Assembly (NCBI GenBank): GCA_009602725.1
Contig: WELB01000018.1
Span: 913,648-930,815 of the forward strand
Length of the DNA stretch: 17,168 nt
Reading direction: 5' to 3'
Source: Spirogloea muscicola
Taxonomy: Eukaryota > Streptophyta > Zygnematophyceae > Spirogloeales > Spirogloeaceae
Position 1 is the first letter of the stretch. Every line of letters starts with the position of its first letter. The notes beneath the pieces were generated by a model that saw only the letters and a program-made list of their open reading frames with translations, was not told the origin of the DNA and did not search any database. The translations under genes were made by a program, and so were the position numbers. Below, in pieces: positions 7,053-14,309 of the stretch.

Positions 7053-7391
7053 ATCGAGCGGGACAACCTCGGCGCACACTACCCACCTTTGTGGCGTCTG
7101 ACAGGTCTGCCGGCTAATCAGAATCCGGAACGGAATCATCGGCCAGGGAATGATTTTGTTTCGCCTGTTAACGCTCCGGAGGTTTTTAGTACGCCAACAC
7201 CTCGCGAGCGCGAAAAGTGTATGGGCTTCTGTCCTGGCGACATTACTCCCAGTCACTTCTCCGACGTGCTGAAGAATAGTATAAAACGTCAAGCTTTTGA
7301 TCTGAATGCTATGACTTGGTTGACCAGTGTGCTTGGTCGCATACAGACCAAGTATCGCATGCTGCGGGTAGCTTATGAGCGTAGTCTTTAA
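7053..7391 (+). pseudogene. Methyltransferase-like C-terminal block
   Basis: A short frame (7058-7114) reads GQPRRTLPTFVASDRSAG and stop. A second frame from 7089 continues NDFVSPVNAPEVFSTPTP, REREKCMGFCPGDIT and KRQAFDLNAMTWL. The order R-E-x-x-x-C-M-G-F followed some 30 residues later by a small-residue/Asn motif fits the last motifs (IX-X) of C5 cytosine methyltransferases. It also fits what I recall of the domain between protease and RT in algal gypsy elements. Together with VLELFGG at 3633 it brackets the domain; the catalytic middle is missing. It lies directly upstream of RT on the same strand. Confidence 0.5.
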
Positions 7392-7489
7392 CCTCAAGCT
7401 GCTCCAATGACGTTATTGACAGGCGTATGCTGACTCTCTTCCAATTTGTTGATAAAGGAAGGGAAGAAGATGACACATAGCAATCAAAA

Positions 7490-8520
7490 TTTGTAGCCCT
7501 TGCTGCCGATGAACCAATTGTTGAGTACAAGTGGCAGCTGGGTCTTCAGTTGAGTGATGAACAGAAGCATCAACTATTGATAATGCTGCAGGAGAATATT
7601 GCATGCTTTGCTTTCTCAACAGCCGACTTAGGTACTTATGTGGGTGCCAATTTCCAAATTACTCTCAGCAACGACAAGCCTATCTGCAGGAAGAGGTATA
7701 CATTGTCTCTATTTGAGGATGAGCTTGTAGAAAAGAGATGTCAAGAATTGCTCGTTATTGGCATGACAGACCCTTACAATAGTTCATTTGCAGCACCTTC
7801 CGTCTTGCCAGCGAAGAAGGACGAACACGGTAACTACACTGACCGACGTATGTGTGGTGATTCCTGGCTGCTAATTGCCAATACACCGTTGGATAGGTAT
7901 CCAATGCCAACCCCAGAAGAGATCTTCAACCGTGTCGGTTCAAAGCTTTTCTGTGTTTTAGATTTGAAAAATGGGTTCAATCAGATTGACATTGAGCCTA
8001 GTGATAGACACAAAACTGCATTCTGGGGTGTGGGTACACTTCATCAATGGACTAAGATGCCTTATGGACTAAAGAACGCACCATCTATGTTTCAGCATGT
8101 TATGGACCAGGTGTTGAAAGGAGTCCCATACGCCAGATGTTACATAGACGATGTTTTGATATTCCGTCATAAAATCGTTGAGTCACTCATATTGACTCTA
8201 TTCTTAAGATGATACAGAGTTCAGGTTTGAAGTGCCATCCAGGAAAATGCCGGTTTGTCACTCTCTGAGGTCCATTATCTTGGTCATCATCAGATAATGG
8301 AAAATGGTCTATCTCCACAAGATGGCAAGGTGCAGGCCATTCTGTCTATTCCTGCGCCAACCAATCTCACATCTTTGAGATCTTTTCTAGGGCTTGCCAG
8401 TTTCTACCGTCGGTATATTGAGCATTTTAGAACTTTGGCTCGTCCTCTTAATAGTCTTCTCAAGAAAAATGCGCCATGGCTATGGGGATCTGCACAGGAC
8501 AACGCTTTTTGCCAGTTTTA
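7490..8520 (+). pseudogene. pol: Gypsy reverse transcriptase
   Basis: The main frame is 7550-8212, with coding sequence extending upstream to about 7495 (ADEPIVEYKWQLGLQL) before the Met. It shows TADLGTYVGANFQITL, SSFAAPSVLPAKKD, the catalytic-Asp block FCVLDLKNGFNQIDI (Asp codon 7961-7963), KMPYGLKNAPSMFQ and YIDDVLIF (8141-8152). After a frame change near 8175 the sequence DSILKMIQSSGLKCHPGKC continues, and after another near 8260 the thumb reads EVHYLGHHQI and LRSFLGLASFYRRYI, ending in a stop at 8518. Three or more frame breaks exist. In the first motif, RRMCGDSW stands where RMCVDYR is usual. RT copies the element RNA into DNA. Confidence 0.9.
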
Positions 8521-9064
8521 GAAGCACTCACTGACAACAGCTCCTGTTTTGCTTCGTCCTGATTATGATAAAAAGTTCCAGCTGCACACAGAATGGAGCA
8601 AACTCGGCATGGGAGCTGTAGTTGTTCAGCAGGACGAAGATCACCATGATTATGTCATTGCTTATGCAAGTCTTTTTAACAATGCTGCCCAACGAAATTA
8701 CTCTGCTTACGACGGCGAATGTCTTGCAGCTGTCTGGGCTGTCACGCATTTTAGACCGTACTTATTTGGACGACCGTTCAAGCTTGTCACCGATCATCAA
8801 CCTTTGAAGTGGTTACTGACCACCAATCATTTGACTGGCAAACTAGCCCGATGGGCACTACGTTTGACAGAGTATCAGTTTGAGATTGTTCATAAGCCAG
8901 GACTGCAGAATCTGGACGCAGATACTCTCAGCCGCAACCCTATATCGGCATCCATGGAAGAGCAATTCACTTTGCTTACAGTCGCTGTTGTGTCTGTATC
9001 TTGGAGTAGTCCTGCTTCTTATTTGGCATGCTTTGCTATGAATCGCCACGTGCCTGTGCGATAG
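8521..9064 (+). pseudogene. pol: Gypsy RNase H
   Basis: The frame from 8549 continues the RT tail (LLRPDYDKKFQLHTEWSKLG) into RNase H. The site GMGAVVVQQDED, the glutamate of YDGECLAAVWAVTHFRPYL (8717-8719) and the Asp of LVTDHQPLKWL (8792-8794) are present. The first catalytic position reads HTEW (Glu, 8591-8593) where HTDA is usual. The end KPGLQNLDADTLSRNP is the classic gypsy RNase H terminus. A stop at 8518 separates it from the thumb. It degrades the RNA strand during reverse transcription. Confidence 0.88.
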
Positions 9065-9249
9065 ATGTTCCTGACGATACCTTCTTTTCCAAAGATGTTT
9101 GCGTAGATCTTCCAGTGCTTCACTGCATACAGAATGGCACGTATCTGCCTCATCTTTCTACCATACAGAAGGATCGGATAAACCACAGAGCTCGGCGATG
9201 TATCTGGCAAAACAATCAACTTGTTCGTCCGCATGAGGAATACGGAAAG

Positions 9250-10130
9250 CAGATGTTTCCTCTCCTTCTGTTGAAAGTTTACAACTCGTCCGAGATGTTC
9301 ATGCAAACTATGGACACTTCGGTGTCAAACGTACGATCAGTCTTCTCATGCCTAGATATTGGTGGCATGGTTTGACCAACACCGTTAAACATCTTCTGTC
9401 ACAATGTGAGAAACGCGACCGCATCCGTAGCATGTTCTCACTGAAGTCCCCAGTATTACTTCCTTTGCCAATTGAAGGGCTCTTTTACAGGTGGAGTCTT
9501 GATTTGGCAGGACCACTCCGACTGGGTGAACAGCAAAGGCCTTATGTTCTCATCATGATCGAGCATTTCTCCAAATGGGTAGAAGTTGTTATCACTCCTA
9601 CCAAATCTAGCGACCTTATTGCTGACGGTTTCAAAAATGCTGTGCTTACTCGATATGGTGCTCCAGCCGAGGTCCTTACCAATCGTGGCACTGAATTCAA
9701 GGGTGCGTTTCAGCAGCTGTTAGATTGCAGCTTATTCGATCATCGTCTTACATCCAGGGATCATCCGCAGGCTGATGGTTTAGCAGAGCGGATGGTGCAG
9801 ACGATCAAGAAAGGTTTGATGAAATATCTGACGCAACATGGCTTGGAGCGCTGGGACCAATTTCTACCATGGCTGATTATGGGCTATCGTATGTCAAAGC
9901 AGACTTCTTTGTCTTGCTATAGTCCTTATTTTCTGCTATTCGGTCGGCACCCAGTCATTCCATCTAACATCCGTCTTGTCACCAACGTGGTAGACCTGGA
10001 TAATCCAGTGATTTGGTACAAGGTCTGCGCTGCCAGAGGCACACTCTTCCAGAAGCATATGCCGATGGCACTGAACAAATTACGTATTGCTCAACATCGG
10101 GATACTAAACATATACGCTACAATTCGTAG
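9250..10130 (+). pseudogene. pol: Gypsy integrase core
   Basis: One frame is open from upstream of the Met at 9348 to a stop at 10128-10130. The zinc-binding HHCC region reads VHANYGHFGVKR, then LLSQCEKRDR: both His and one Cys are present, but the second Cys position is Arg. The catalytic core has Asp in WSLDLAGP (9501-9503), Asn in VLTNRGTEFKG (9681-9683) where Asp is required, and Glu in ADGLAERMVQ (9786-9788), 34 residues on. Two lost signature residues, each one base from consensus, indicate an inactive enzyme. The region 9065-9250 holds linker sequence in other frames (IDVPDDTFFSKDV, HLSTIQKDRINHRAR). Confidence 0.88.
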
Positions 10131-10285
10131 TGGTGGGTACAAACCACAGACTAAAGATTGATCTTGGTGACTTCGTGTATCTTAAGGTCAAAACACAGGA
10201 TGCATTGGACTCCTCAACTGGACCTCTGATTCTTCGGGTTGTTGAGAAACTCCCTTCCGGTGTGGTCCAACTTCGCGGTTCATGA
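10127..10285 (+). pseudogene. pol: Gypsy integrase C-terminal domain
   Basis: A frame with no own start reads VVVGTNHRLKIDLGDFVYLK, then DSSTGPLILRVVEKLPSGVV and QLRGS, with TGA at 10283-10285. The GDFVYL strand and the GPLILRVVE block fit the small DNA-binding beta-barrel (GPY/F-type) at the end of gypsy integrases. It is out of frame with both the core (ends 10130) and the PHD frame (Met 10282), which it overlaps by four bases. Confidence 0.7.
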
Positions 10286-10608
10286 ACCGTATCATCAGTG
10301 ATCATATTCAAAACAATACTCGTCACCTTAGCAATATAGATACTACTGTTCATCCCACTAAGCAGTGGGTATCTGAGCATCTGTCTTGTGAAGTTTGTGA
10401 GTGCACAGATCAGGCAGGTGTAATGCTCTTGTGCTCCCAATGCAACAAGGGTTATCATACACACTGTCTTGTACCTCCACTTGATTCTATTTCAGAGCAT
10501 GATTGGTTTTGCACTACTTGCTCAGATACTCACCCAACTGCTCAACCTGTGCCAGGACTGACAGTTGGCGGGGGGATGCTACATAGTCAAATTTCAACCG
10601 ATCTTTGA
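10282..10608 (+). pseudogene. PHD finger at the 3' end of the gypsy pol
   Basis: A 108-residue frame contains a complete C4-H-C3 PHD finger: CEVC, CSQC, the His-Cys pair of GYHTHC, and CTTC after DSISEHDWF. The aromatic-rich HDWFC end is typical. PHD fingers read histone H3 tails, so in a retroelement this is a candidate chromatin-targeting module used in place of a chromodomain. It directly follows the integrase C-terminal domain and is probably part of the same polyprotein, split by a frameshift. The finger itself looks undamaged while the integrase is not. The Thr/Pro-rich end reaches a GGGM stretch at the possible polypurine tract. Confidence 0.85.
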
Positions 10609-10764
10609 AGACTGATGACAACTGGTACTGTTGGTTCCTTACCAGACTGCCTTGCGTGTCAGCCTGGTCAAAGTAGCCAACATCCTCGTTTGGTTTTGTG
10701 TATGAAGTAGACTAGCAACTCAGCATTGTACTTATTCTAGACCTATCGACGCCATCTCGCACAG
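10609..10764. other. Possible remnant of the gypsy 3' end
   Basis: A GGCGGGGGGA tract (10567-10576) followed by TGCTACATAG would suit a polypurine tract and LTR start. Only about 190 bp separates it from the next element, and I found no match to 2640-3345. If there was a 3' LTR it is truncated or too diverged to see. Confidence 0.3.
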
Positions 10765-10940
10765 ACGCCCTTCGCATGACAAGCCCCAAGGTCCTCCCCC
10801 GGAGGGGCGGACCCGACAATGAGAAGAAGTGGCACTCCCAACGGGGGCAAGGGCTGTGAAAAGCCAGCCCGAAAAGAATTGACAAAGATTCGAAGGGGGG
10901 GCAAATGATAGAGGGGCCTAAAGCGCTTAGCAGCTACGAA
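10765..10940 (-). mobile_element. LINE 3' tail, minus strand
   Basis: Read on the minus strand: GTAGCTGCTAAGCGCTTTAG, CCTTCGAATCTTTGTCAATTC, a hairpin (10851-10870, GGGCTGGCTTTTCACAGCCC), then CTTGCCCCCGTTGGGAGTGC. The same series, including the part after the hairpin, occurs on the plus strand at 11247-11378. The two copies are therefore close relatives in divergent orientation. Confidence 0.7.
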
Positions 10941-11246
10941 GGGGCCTGAATGGGGGATACGAATCCAGGCCAGACAACGACTCCTGGAGGGCTGGTCGCG
11001 GCTCCCTGGGAATGGGCGAGCCACGAAGCAGCACCTCCCGGACCCGAATTCCGAACTCCCGGAGAGGCCACGTGCACACGCGGTACGAAGCCCAGGGCCT
11101 CGGAACGTACTGCGCTACATTGTAGCGTAGCAAGTTACCGGCACCGGTTGGAACTTCCCAAACGAGTGGGTTTCCTTCCGTGGGGACGGTACACAGTTCT
11201 CCTTCGCGGCACGACCTTCGAGGGCGCGCCCGGCTCCTCCCCTCTG
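10941..11246. other. Spacer between divergent LINE tails
   Basis: About 300 bp without a recognised gene. It holds a small perfect palindrome, CGCTACA-T-TGTAGCG (11113-11127). Open frames exist but carry no domain and are compositionally driven. Confidence 0.4.
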
Positions 11247-11374
11247 TAGCTGCTAAACGCTTGTCGGCCCCTTCGAACCTTTGTCAACTCTTTTTGGGCT
11301 GGCTTTTCCAGCCCCTATCCTCAATGGGCGAGCTCTTTCTTCTTTTCTCGGCCTTGCCCCCATTTGGAGTGCCA
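11247..11374 (+). mobile_element. LINE 3' tail, plus strand
   Basis: GTAGCTGCTAAACGCTTGTC, CCTTCGAACCTTTGTCAACTC, a perfect hairpin at 11296-11315, the box TATCCTCAATGGGCGAGCTC at 11316-11335 and a TTTCTTCTTTTCTC tail. No stop context is kept, so truncation lies within the UTR. It abuts a coding fragment of another LINE copy. Confidence 0.75.
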
Positions 11375-11845
11375 CTTCTCCCGGGGCGGCGGCGTGGTTA
11401 TCAGCGCTGCCAATGTACGCGGCGCTCACGATCCAGACGAGGTCTTCAGGACGGCGGTTCACCGGCTCCTGGGCCTCCCTGCCTCGCTGGGGTTCAAGCA
11501 GTGCGAGTACGGTGCCCGCCACGCTGACGCTGCGGAGCTGCACACAGGCTCCGCTGCGCGCACGAGGGCGAGAGGGCGGTTCGCGACCTCCTGCGAGACG
11601 GCATGCAGGGAGTTTTCATGCTCTTGCTGCTGCCTCTGGCTCTGGCCAGGGGACCCACTTTCAGATCCTCCTCTCTAATTTGCGGCTGCTTAGCAGGGGT
11701 TACTGAGTGATTTGCAGCTGCTTTCTTTCTTTGTGTGCTTTGTTTTCTTAGCGCTTCCTCTGGCCCCCCTTCTCGTACTTTGTTCATTCTTTTTTGGGCT
11801 GGCTTTTCCAGCCCCTATCCTCAATGGGCGAGCCCTTCTCTCATT
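11375..11845 (+). mobile_element. Internally deleted LINE copy (RT end, knuckle, C-terminus, 3' UTR)
   Basis: Coding starts near 11379 with ATSPGAAAWLSALPMYAAL, matching SSPGAAAWLSALPIYDAL in the best copy. After a frame change EVFRTAVHRLLGLPASLGF and a damaged CCHC knuckle (KQCEYGARHADAAELH, second Cys now Tyr) follow. Near 11620 the sequence jumps to the extreme C-terminus (LAAASGSGQGTHFQ, SNLRLLSRGY) with TGA at 11704-11706. The whole endonuclease region is deleted. The 3' UTR has the hairpin at 11796-11815 and the ATGGGCGAGCCC box ending at 11835, then TTCTCTC. Confidence 0.75.
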
Positions 11846-12022
11846 TTCAGGACCCTAGCCTCTCTGATTTGCGGCTGCTTAGCAGGGGTTACTGAGTGAT
11901 TTGCAGCTGCTTTCTTTCTTAGTGTGCTTTGTTTTCTTAGCGCTTCCTCTGGCCCCCCTTCTCGTACTTTGTTATTCTTTTTGGGCTGGCTTTTCCAGCC
12001 CCTATCCTCAATGGGCGAGCCC
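11846..12022 (+). mobile_element. LINE 3' tail, tandem to the previous one
   Basis: It begins mid-codon in the coding end (TTTCAGGACCCTAGCCTCTC, then DLRLLSRGY with TGA near 11894-11896) and repeats the full 3' UTR, with hairpin at 11983-12002 and box at 12003-12022. The stop and UTR lie 190 bp after those of the previous copy and are almost identical, so the two form a head-to-tail pair. The coding part matches copy A better than its neighbour. Confidence 0.8.
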
Positions 12023-12129
12023 CTCTCCTTTCCCCTCTCCTCTTGACCTTGTCCATTCCTTTTGGGCTAGCTTCTCCCAGCCACCAGTCGATTCGGCCGC
12101 GCTTTTCTTTCATGGAGCCCTTCCTTCCT
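12023..12129 (+). mobile_element. LINE 3' tail, subfamily of the 15072-17168 copy
   Basis: CTCTTGACCTTGTCCATTCC, then the hairpin GGGCTAGCTTCTCCCAGCC (12064-12082), then ACCAGTCGATTCGGCCGCGC. The same series ends the window (17096-17168). It is fused directly behind the previous tail, a third unit in the head-to-tail series. Confidence 0.7.
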
Positions 12130-12371
12130 TTGTTCTTCTTTCATTTAATTTCATGCGCACCGCGCGCCTTCTCTCTTTCATGAAAGAATGCGTGTGTATT
12201 AAGAGATGGGGAGGCCATGTGTGGCCAAGTACAAAGGCAAGCACATTGGACAAATGTACGTCACCTGCAGCTAAGCTGACCCGCTCAGTAACCACGAGTC
12301 AGCACATAGAGGTCGCTAGCTGACGCTCGAATACCGGACGGCAAATGACTAGCTCTTGTGCCAGCAGCTAA
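12130..12371 (-). mobile_element. LINE 3' end, minus strand, split by the Harbinger insertion
   Basis: On the minus strand the coding end reads THLP-like, then SGIRASASDLYVLTRGY with the stop at 12285-12287. The UTR follows leftwards with TTACTGAGCGGGTCA and GTGCTTGCCTTTGTACTTGG, as in the tail at 426-620. The coding frame is interrupted at the TAA of 12369-12371. It resumes at 14338 on the far side of the DNA transposon, where the minus strand reads TLKPPPCRAL into the TAA. Rejoining would give RALAAGT, close to the family's RALAAASG. This shows the LINE tail was there first. The left limit is approximate. Confidence 0.75.
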
Positions 12372-12399
12372 GGGCCGGGTTACACTGGGGCGGTCGGCC
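12372..12399. repeat. Harbinger left terminal inverted repeat
   Basis: 28 bp, exact reverse complement of 14310-14337; preceded by the target duplication TAA at 12369-12371. Confidence 0.95.
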
Positions 12400-12559
12400 A
12401 AACACGTGTTGACCGCCGGGTCAAGGGGGTGGCCGCTGCCACGGAGGCCGAGGCTGCCTGCACGTGCGGAATCGCCCCCCAAGCCCCGCCAGGTCGGACT
12501 GGCTGCCCGACGCGCTAGGGCAGCAGCTCCAAACCCCAGCTCGCCTCTCCCAGCCGCCG

Positions 12560-12740
12560 CCCTCTCCTTTCCTCCCCTCAGCTCATCTGACTTCCTACTG
12601 CTGACACGGGGGTACTGAGGGCGCCCTGTCTGCCTAGCCTTTGGCTCCGTCATGAACACCTGTATGCATCTGGCTGGCATTTCACAGCCGATTCTTCCAT
12701 ATCAGCAGCCGCTTTCTCTTTTCCTAGGAGCGCCTATCTT
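12560..12740 (+). mobile_element. LINE 3' tail inside the Harbinger element
   Basis: The frame ends SSSDFLLLTRGY with TGA at 12616-12618, then a UTR with a weak hairpin at 12672-12689 (GGCTG/CAGCC) and TTTCTCTTTTCC. It sits between the left terminal repeat and the transposase, so it inserted after the transposon or was carried by it. The upstream open frame from 12358 crosses the terminal repeat and is not a real protein. Confidence 0.6.
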
Positions 12741-12834
12741 CTAAACCCCAGCAGCAGCGCCGCCTTCAGCAGCCTGGTCGAACGCACCCGCAGGCGCAAG
12801 CTCCCCCCTCCCCCAGCCGGCCAGGCCTGCACGC

Positions 12835-13342
12835 ATGGAGCCCGAGCAGAGGCGGATCTGCTGCATCATGATGATCGTCCTGGCTCGCCGGCAGCTGTGC
12901 GAGGCGGAGGCGGAGGCGGAGCCGGAGGCGGAGGCGCCGGCAGAGGCATATCTGCTGCAGCTCTTGCAGCGGATGGAGAAATTGGCTGTCGTGGCCACGC
13001 GCGCGCGCGTGATGCTGCACGGGGAGGTGGAGAGAGCCGCGCCTCCTGTGGAGCTCCACCCAGCCGACCGGCTGGCTCCGCCAGCTGCAGACGGACTTCA
13101 CCGAGGAGCAATTCCGCATGCGCTTGAGAGTGTCGCGAAAAGTCTTTGACACGCTGGTCCTCGCTCTCCGCGGCGCGATCGAGAAGCGGGACACTACCTA
13201 CAGACCAGCTGTGCCGGTGGAGGCAAGGATTGCGGCCACGCTGCACCGCCTGGCTACCGGATGTCCACTCAGGGCCACAGCCGATCTCCTCGGAATAGCC
13301 GCGTGCACAGCTAGCATCATCGTCACACAGGTGCTGACCTGA
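12835..13342 (+). pseudogene. Harbinger transposase, N-terminal half
   Basis: A first frame from the Met at 12835 gives IVLARRQL, an AEAEAEPEAEAP run and a helical LLQLLQRMEKLAVVATRARV. Near a GCGCGCGC run (12999-13008) it changes phase. Frame 2 then reads REPRLLWSSTQPTGWLRQL, FTEEQFRMRLRVSRKVFDTL, RPAVPVEARIAATLHRLATG and TADLLGIAACTASIIV. F-R-M-S-x-x-x-F followed by I-P-V-E-x-R-V-A-x-x-L-x-R-L-A-T-G is the N-terminal signature of HARBI1-type transposases. The slip in the dinucleotide run is the likely break. The stop at 13340-13342 belongs to the LINE tail inserted here. Confidence 0.85.
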
Positions 13343-13515
13343 GGCTGCTAATATGTAGCAGGAGTTACTGAGTTCTTCATAGCTGCTTTCTATCTTCTTG
13401 CGCTTGTTTGTCTTATAGAGCTTCCCCTGGCCCCCTTCCCGTACGCCGTTCAATCCTTGTTGGGCTGGCTTTTCCAGCCCCTATCCTCAACGGGCGAGCC
13501 CTTTCTTCTTCTTCT
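13338..13515 (+). mobile_element. LINE 3' tail inserted in the transposase, with target duplication
   Basis: TCACACAGGTGCTGA is duplicated at 13323-13337 and 13516-13530. The 178-bp insert starts in the coding end (CTGACCTGAGGCTGCT overlaps the duplication by CTGA, a microhomology junction). It then has SRSY and TGA (13369-13371), the UTR, the hairpin 13462-13481, the box TATCCTCAACGGGCGAGCCC at 13482-13501 and a (TTC)n tail. Removing it restores the transposase frame (VTQVL then ISIKDILLLEL). This is a textbook 5'-truncated target-primed insertion, and it defines the true 3' terminus. Confidence 0.93.
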
Positions 13516-13907
13516 TCACACAGGTGCTGATCTCTATCAAGGACATCCTGCTGCTGGAGCTTGTCAAGTGGCCGACGCCCAGGGGGATGGACAGCATGGC
13601 CGCCGAGTTCCGGGAGATCGCAGGCATCCCGTACGTCATCGGCGCAGTTGACGGCTCACACATCCCGATAATGAATCCGGGTGTTGATCCGGAAGAATTC
13701 TACAACCGCAAGTGCCACTACTCCGTGCTTCTGCAGGTGGTGGCCGACGCGAAGCGCAAGATCTGGGATTTCGACGTTTTCGACCTTGTCGCAGGCTGCG
13801 TCCGGCATGTCATCAGCTGCTGCCATGGCAGCCACCGGCTGCAGCTGCCCCGCCGATTGCGGCTGTCCCGGGATTGCGCGGCCTTGGCAATCAGGCTGCC
13901 GCTATGA
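13516..13907 (+). pseudogene. Harbinger transposase, catalytic half
   Basis: After the insertion the frame continues ISIKDILLLELVKWPTPRG, MAAEFREIAGIPYVIGAVDG, SHIPIMNPG, EEFYNRKCHYSVLLQVVADA. The Asp of GAVDGSHIPI is the first catalytic residue of the DDE_Tnp_4-type domain, and the YNRK-HYS-LQVV-DA block is the family signature that follows. After KIWDFDVFDL the expected PGSxHD motif with the second Asp is not seen in any frame. The rest is low-complexity sequence ending at 13905-13907. The C-terminal catalytic region is deleted or scrambled. Confidence 0.88.
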
Positions 13908-14309
13908 CAGCGCTGCAAAACAGAGCTGCCGGGAGGGGGGCGGGAGGGCGCGCGACCTCGCTCCTGATCAGGAGAGGGGGAAGGGGAGGAGAATGGCGGG
14001 TGCNGGCGTTGTTGGTATTTGAATTTTCGTGTGTTTGGGGGGGTGGGGGTGCCAGCTGTCCCTTTTCTCGGGCAGGCAGGGCAGCCTCCCTGGGGCTCGA
14101 GGGGGGTGGCCGGAATCCAGACCACCTCGGGAGGTGGTCTGGATTCCGGCCGCCAGCGTGGCACACGGCGCCGTTTCCTCCTTAACGGGGGCAAAAGGCG
14201 TCCTGGTCAGCGTCCGATGTGGCGCCTCCGTGGCGCGCGACCAAGACACACGCGCGCGTTACCTGGCGGCGGTCGTTCCATACAACGCGCGACACGTACC
14301 CCTCGGCGC
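13908..14309. other. Non-coding right arm of the Harbinger element
   Basis: GC-rich sequence with one ambiguous base (n at 14004), a G-run cluster at about 14036-14049, the 44-bp palindrome at 14108-14151 and no recognisable coding. Open frames on both strands here follow composition. Confidence 0.6.
14108..14151. repeat. 44-bp perfect palindrome, 21-bp arms
   Basis: 14108-14128 (starts GGCCGGAATCCAGACC) is the exact reverse complement of 14131-14151, with a 2-bp centre GG. It lies inside the right part of the Harbinger element and is unrelated to its terminal repeats. Confidence 0.95.

Larger units (their letters stand above)
3300..10610 (+). mobile_element. Rearranged Ty3/gypsy-type retrotransposon
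   Basis: One element's worth of domains is present. On the minus strand (6713 down to about 3706) run gag N-terminus, capsid-like region, two zinc knuckles, coiled-coil region, aspartic protease and the N-terminal part of a methyltransferase-like domain. On the plus strand (7053-10608) run the C-terminal part of that domain, RT, RNase H, integrase and a PHD finger. The polarity switch is flanked by three palindromes. The gag N-terminus occurs three times (3353 +, 6713 -, 6735 +). Every frame is broken, so this copy is dead. The outer ends are not defined; a GGCGGGGGGA purine tract at 10567-10576 followed by TG could be the 3' polypurine tract. RT before integrase is the Ty3/gypsy order. Confidence 0.8.

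Noticed and set aside
2640-10760. A pair of long terminal repeats around the gypsy element.
   Set aside because: By eye, no direct repeat links 2640-3345 with 10577-10764. A dot-plot could still find a diverged one.
12358-12618. 86-residue plus frame ending LLLTRGY as one LINE protein segment.
   Set aside because: It starts in the LINE flank, crosses the Harbinger terminal repeat and only its last ~12 codons match the LINE ending.
12897-13127. Gly/Ala-rich and antisense Pro/Arg-rich frames over the transposase N-terminus.
   Set aside because: They are shadows of the GAGGCG repeat that encodes the AEAEAEPEAEAP run.
14020-14060. G-run cluster as a possible G-quadruplex.
   Set aside because: The runs are uneven and next to an ambiguous base; there is no pattern of four regular G-tracts that I would defend.
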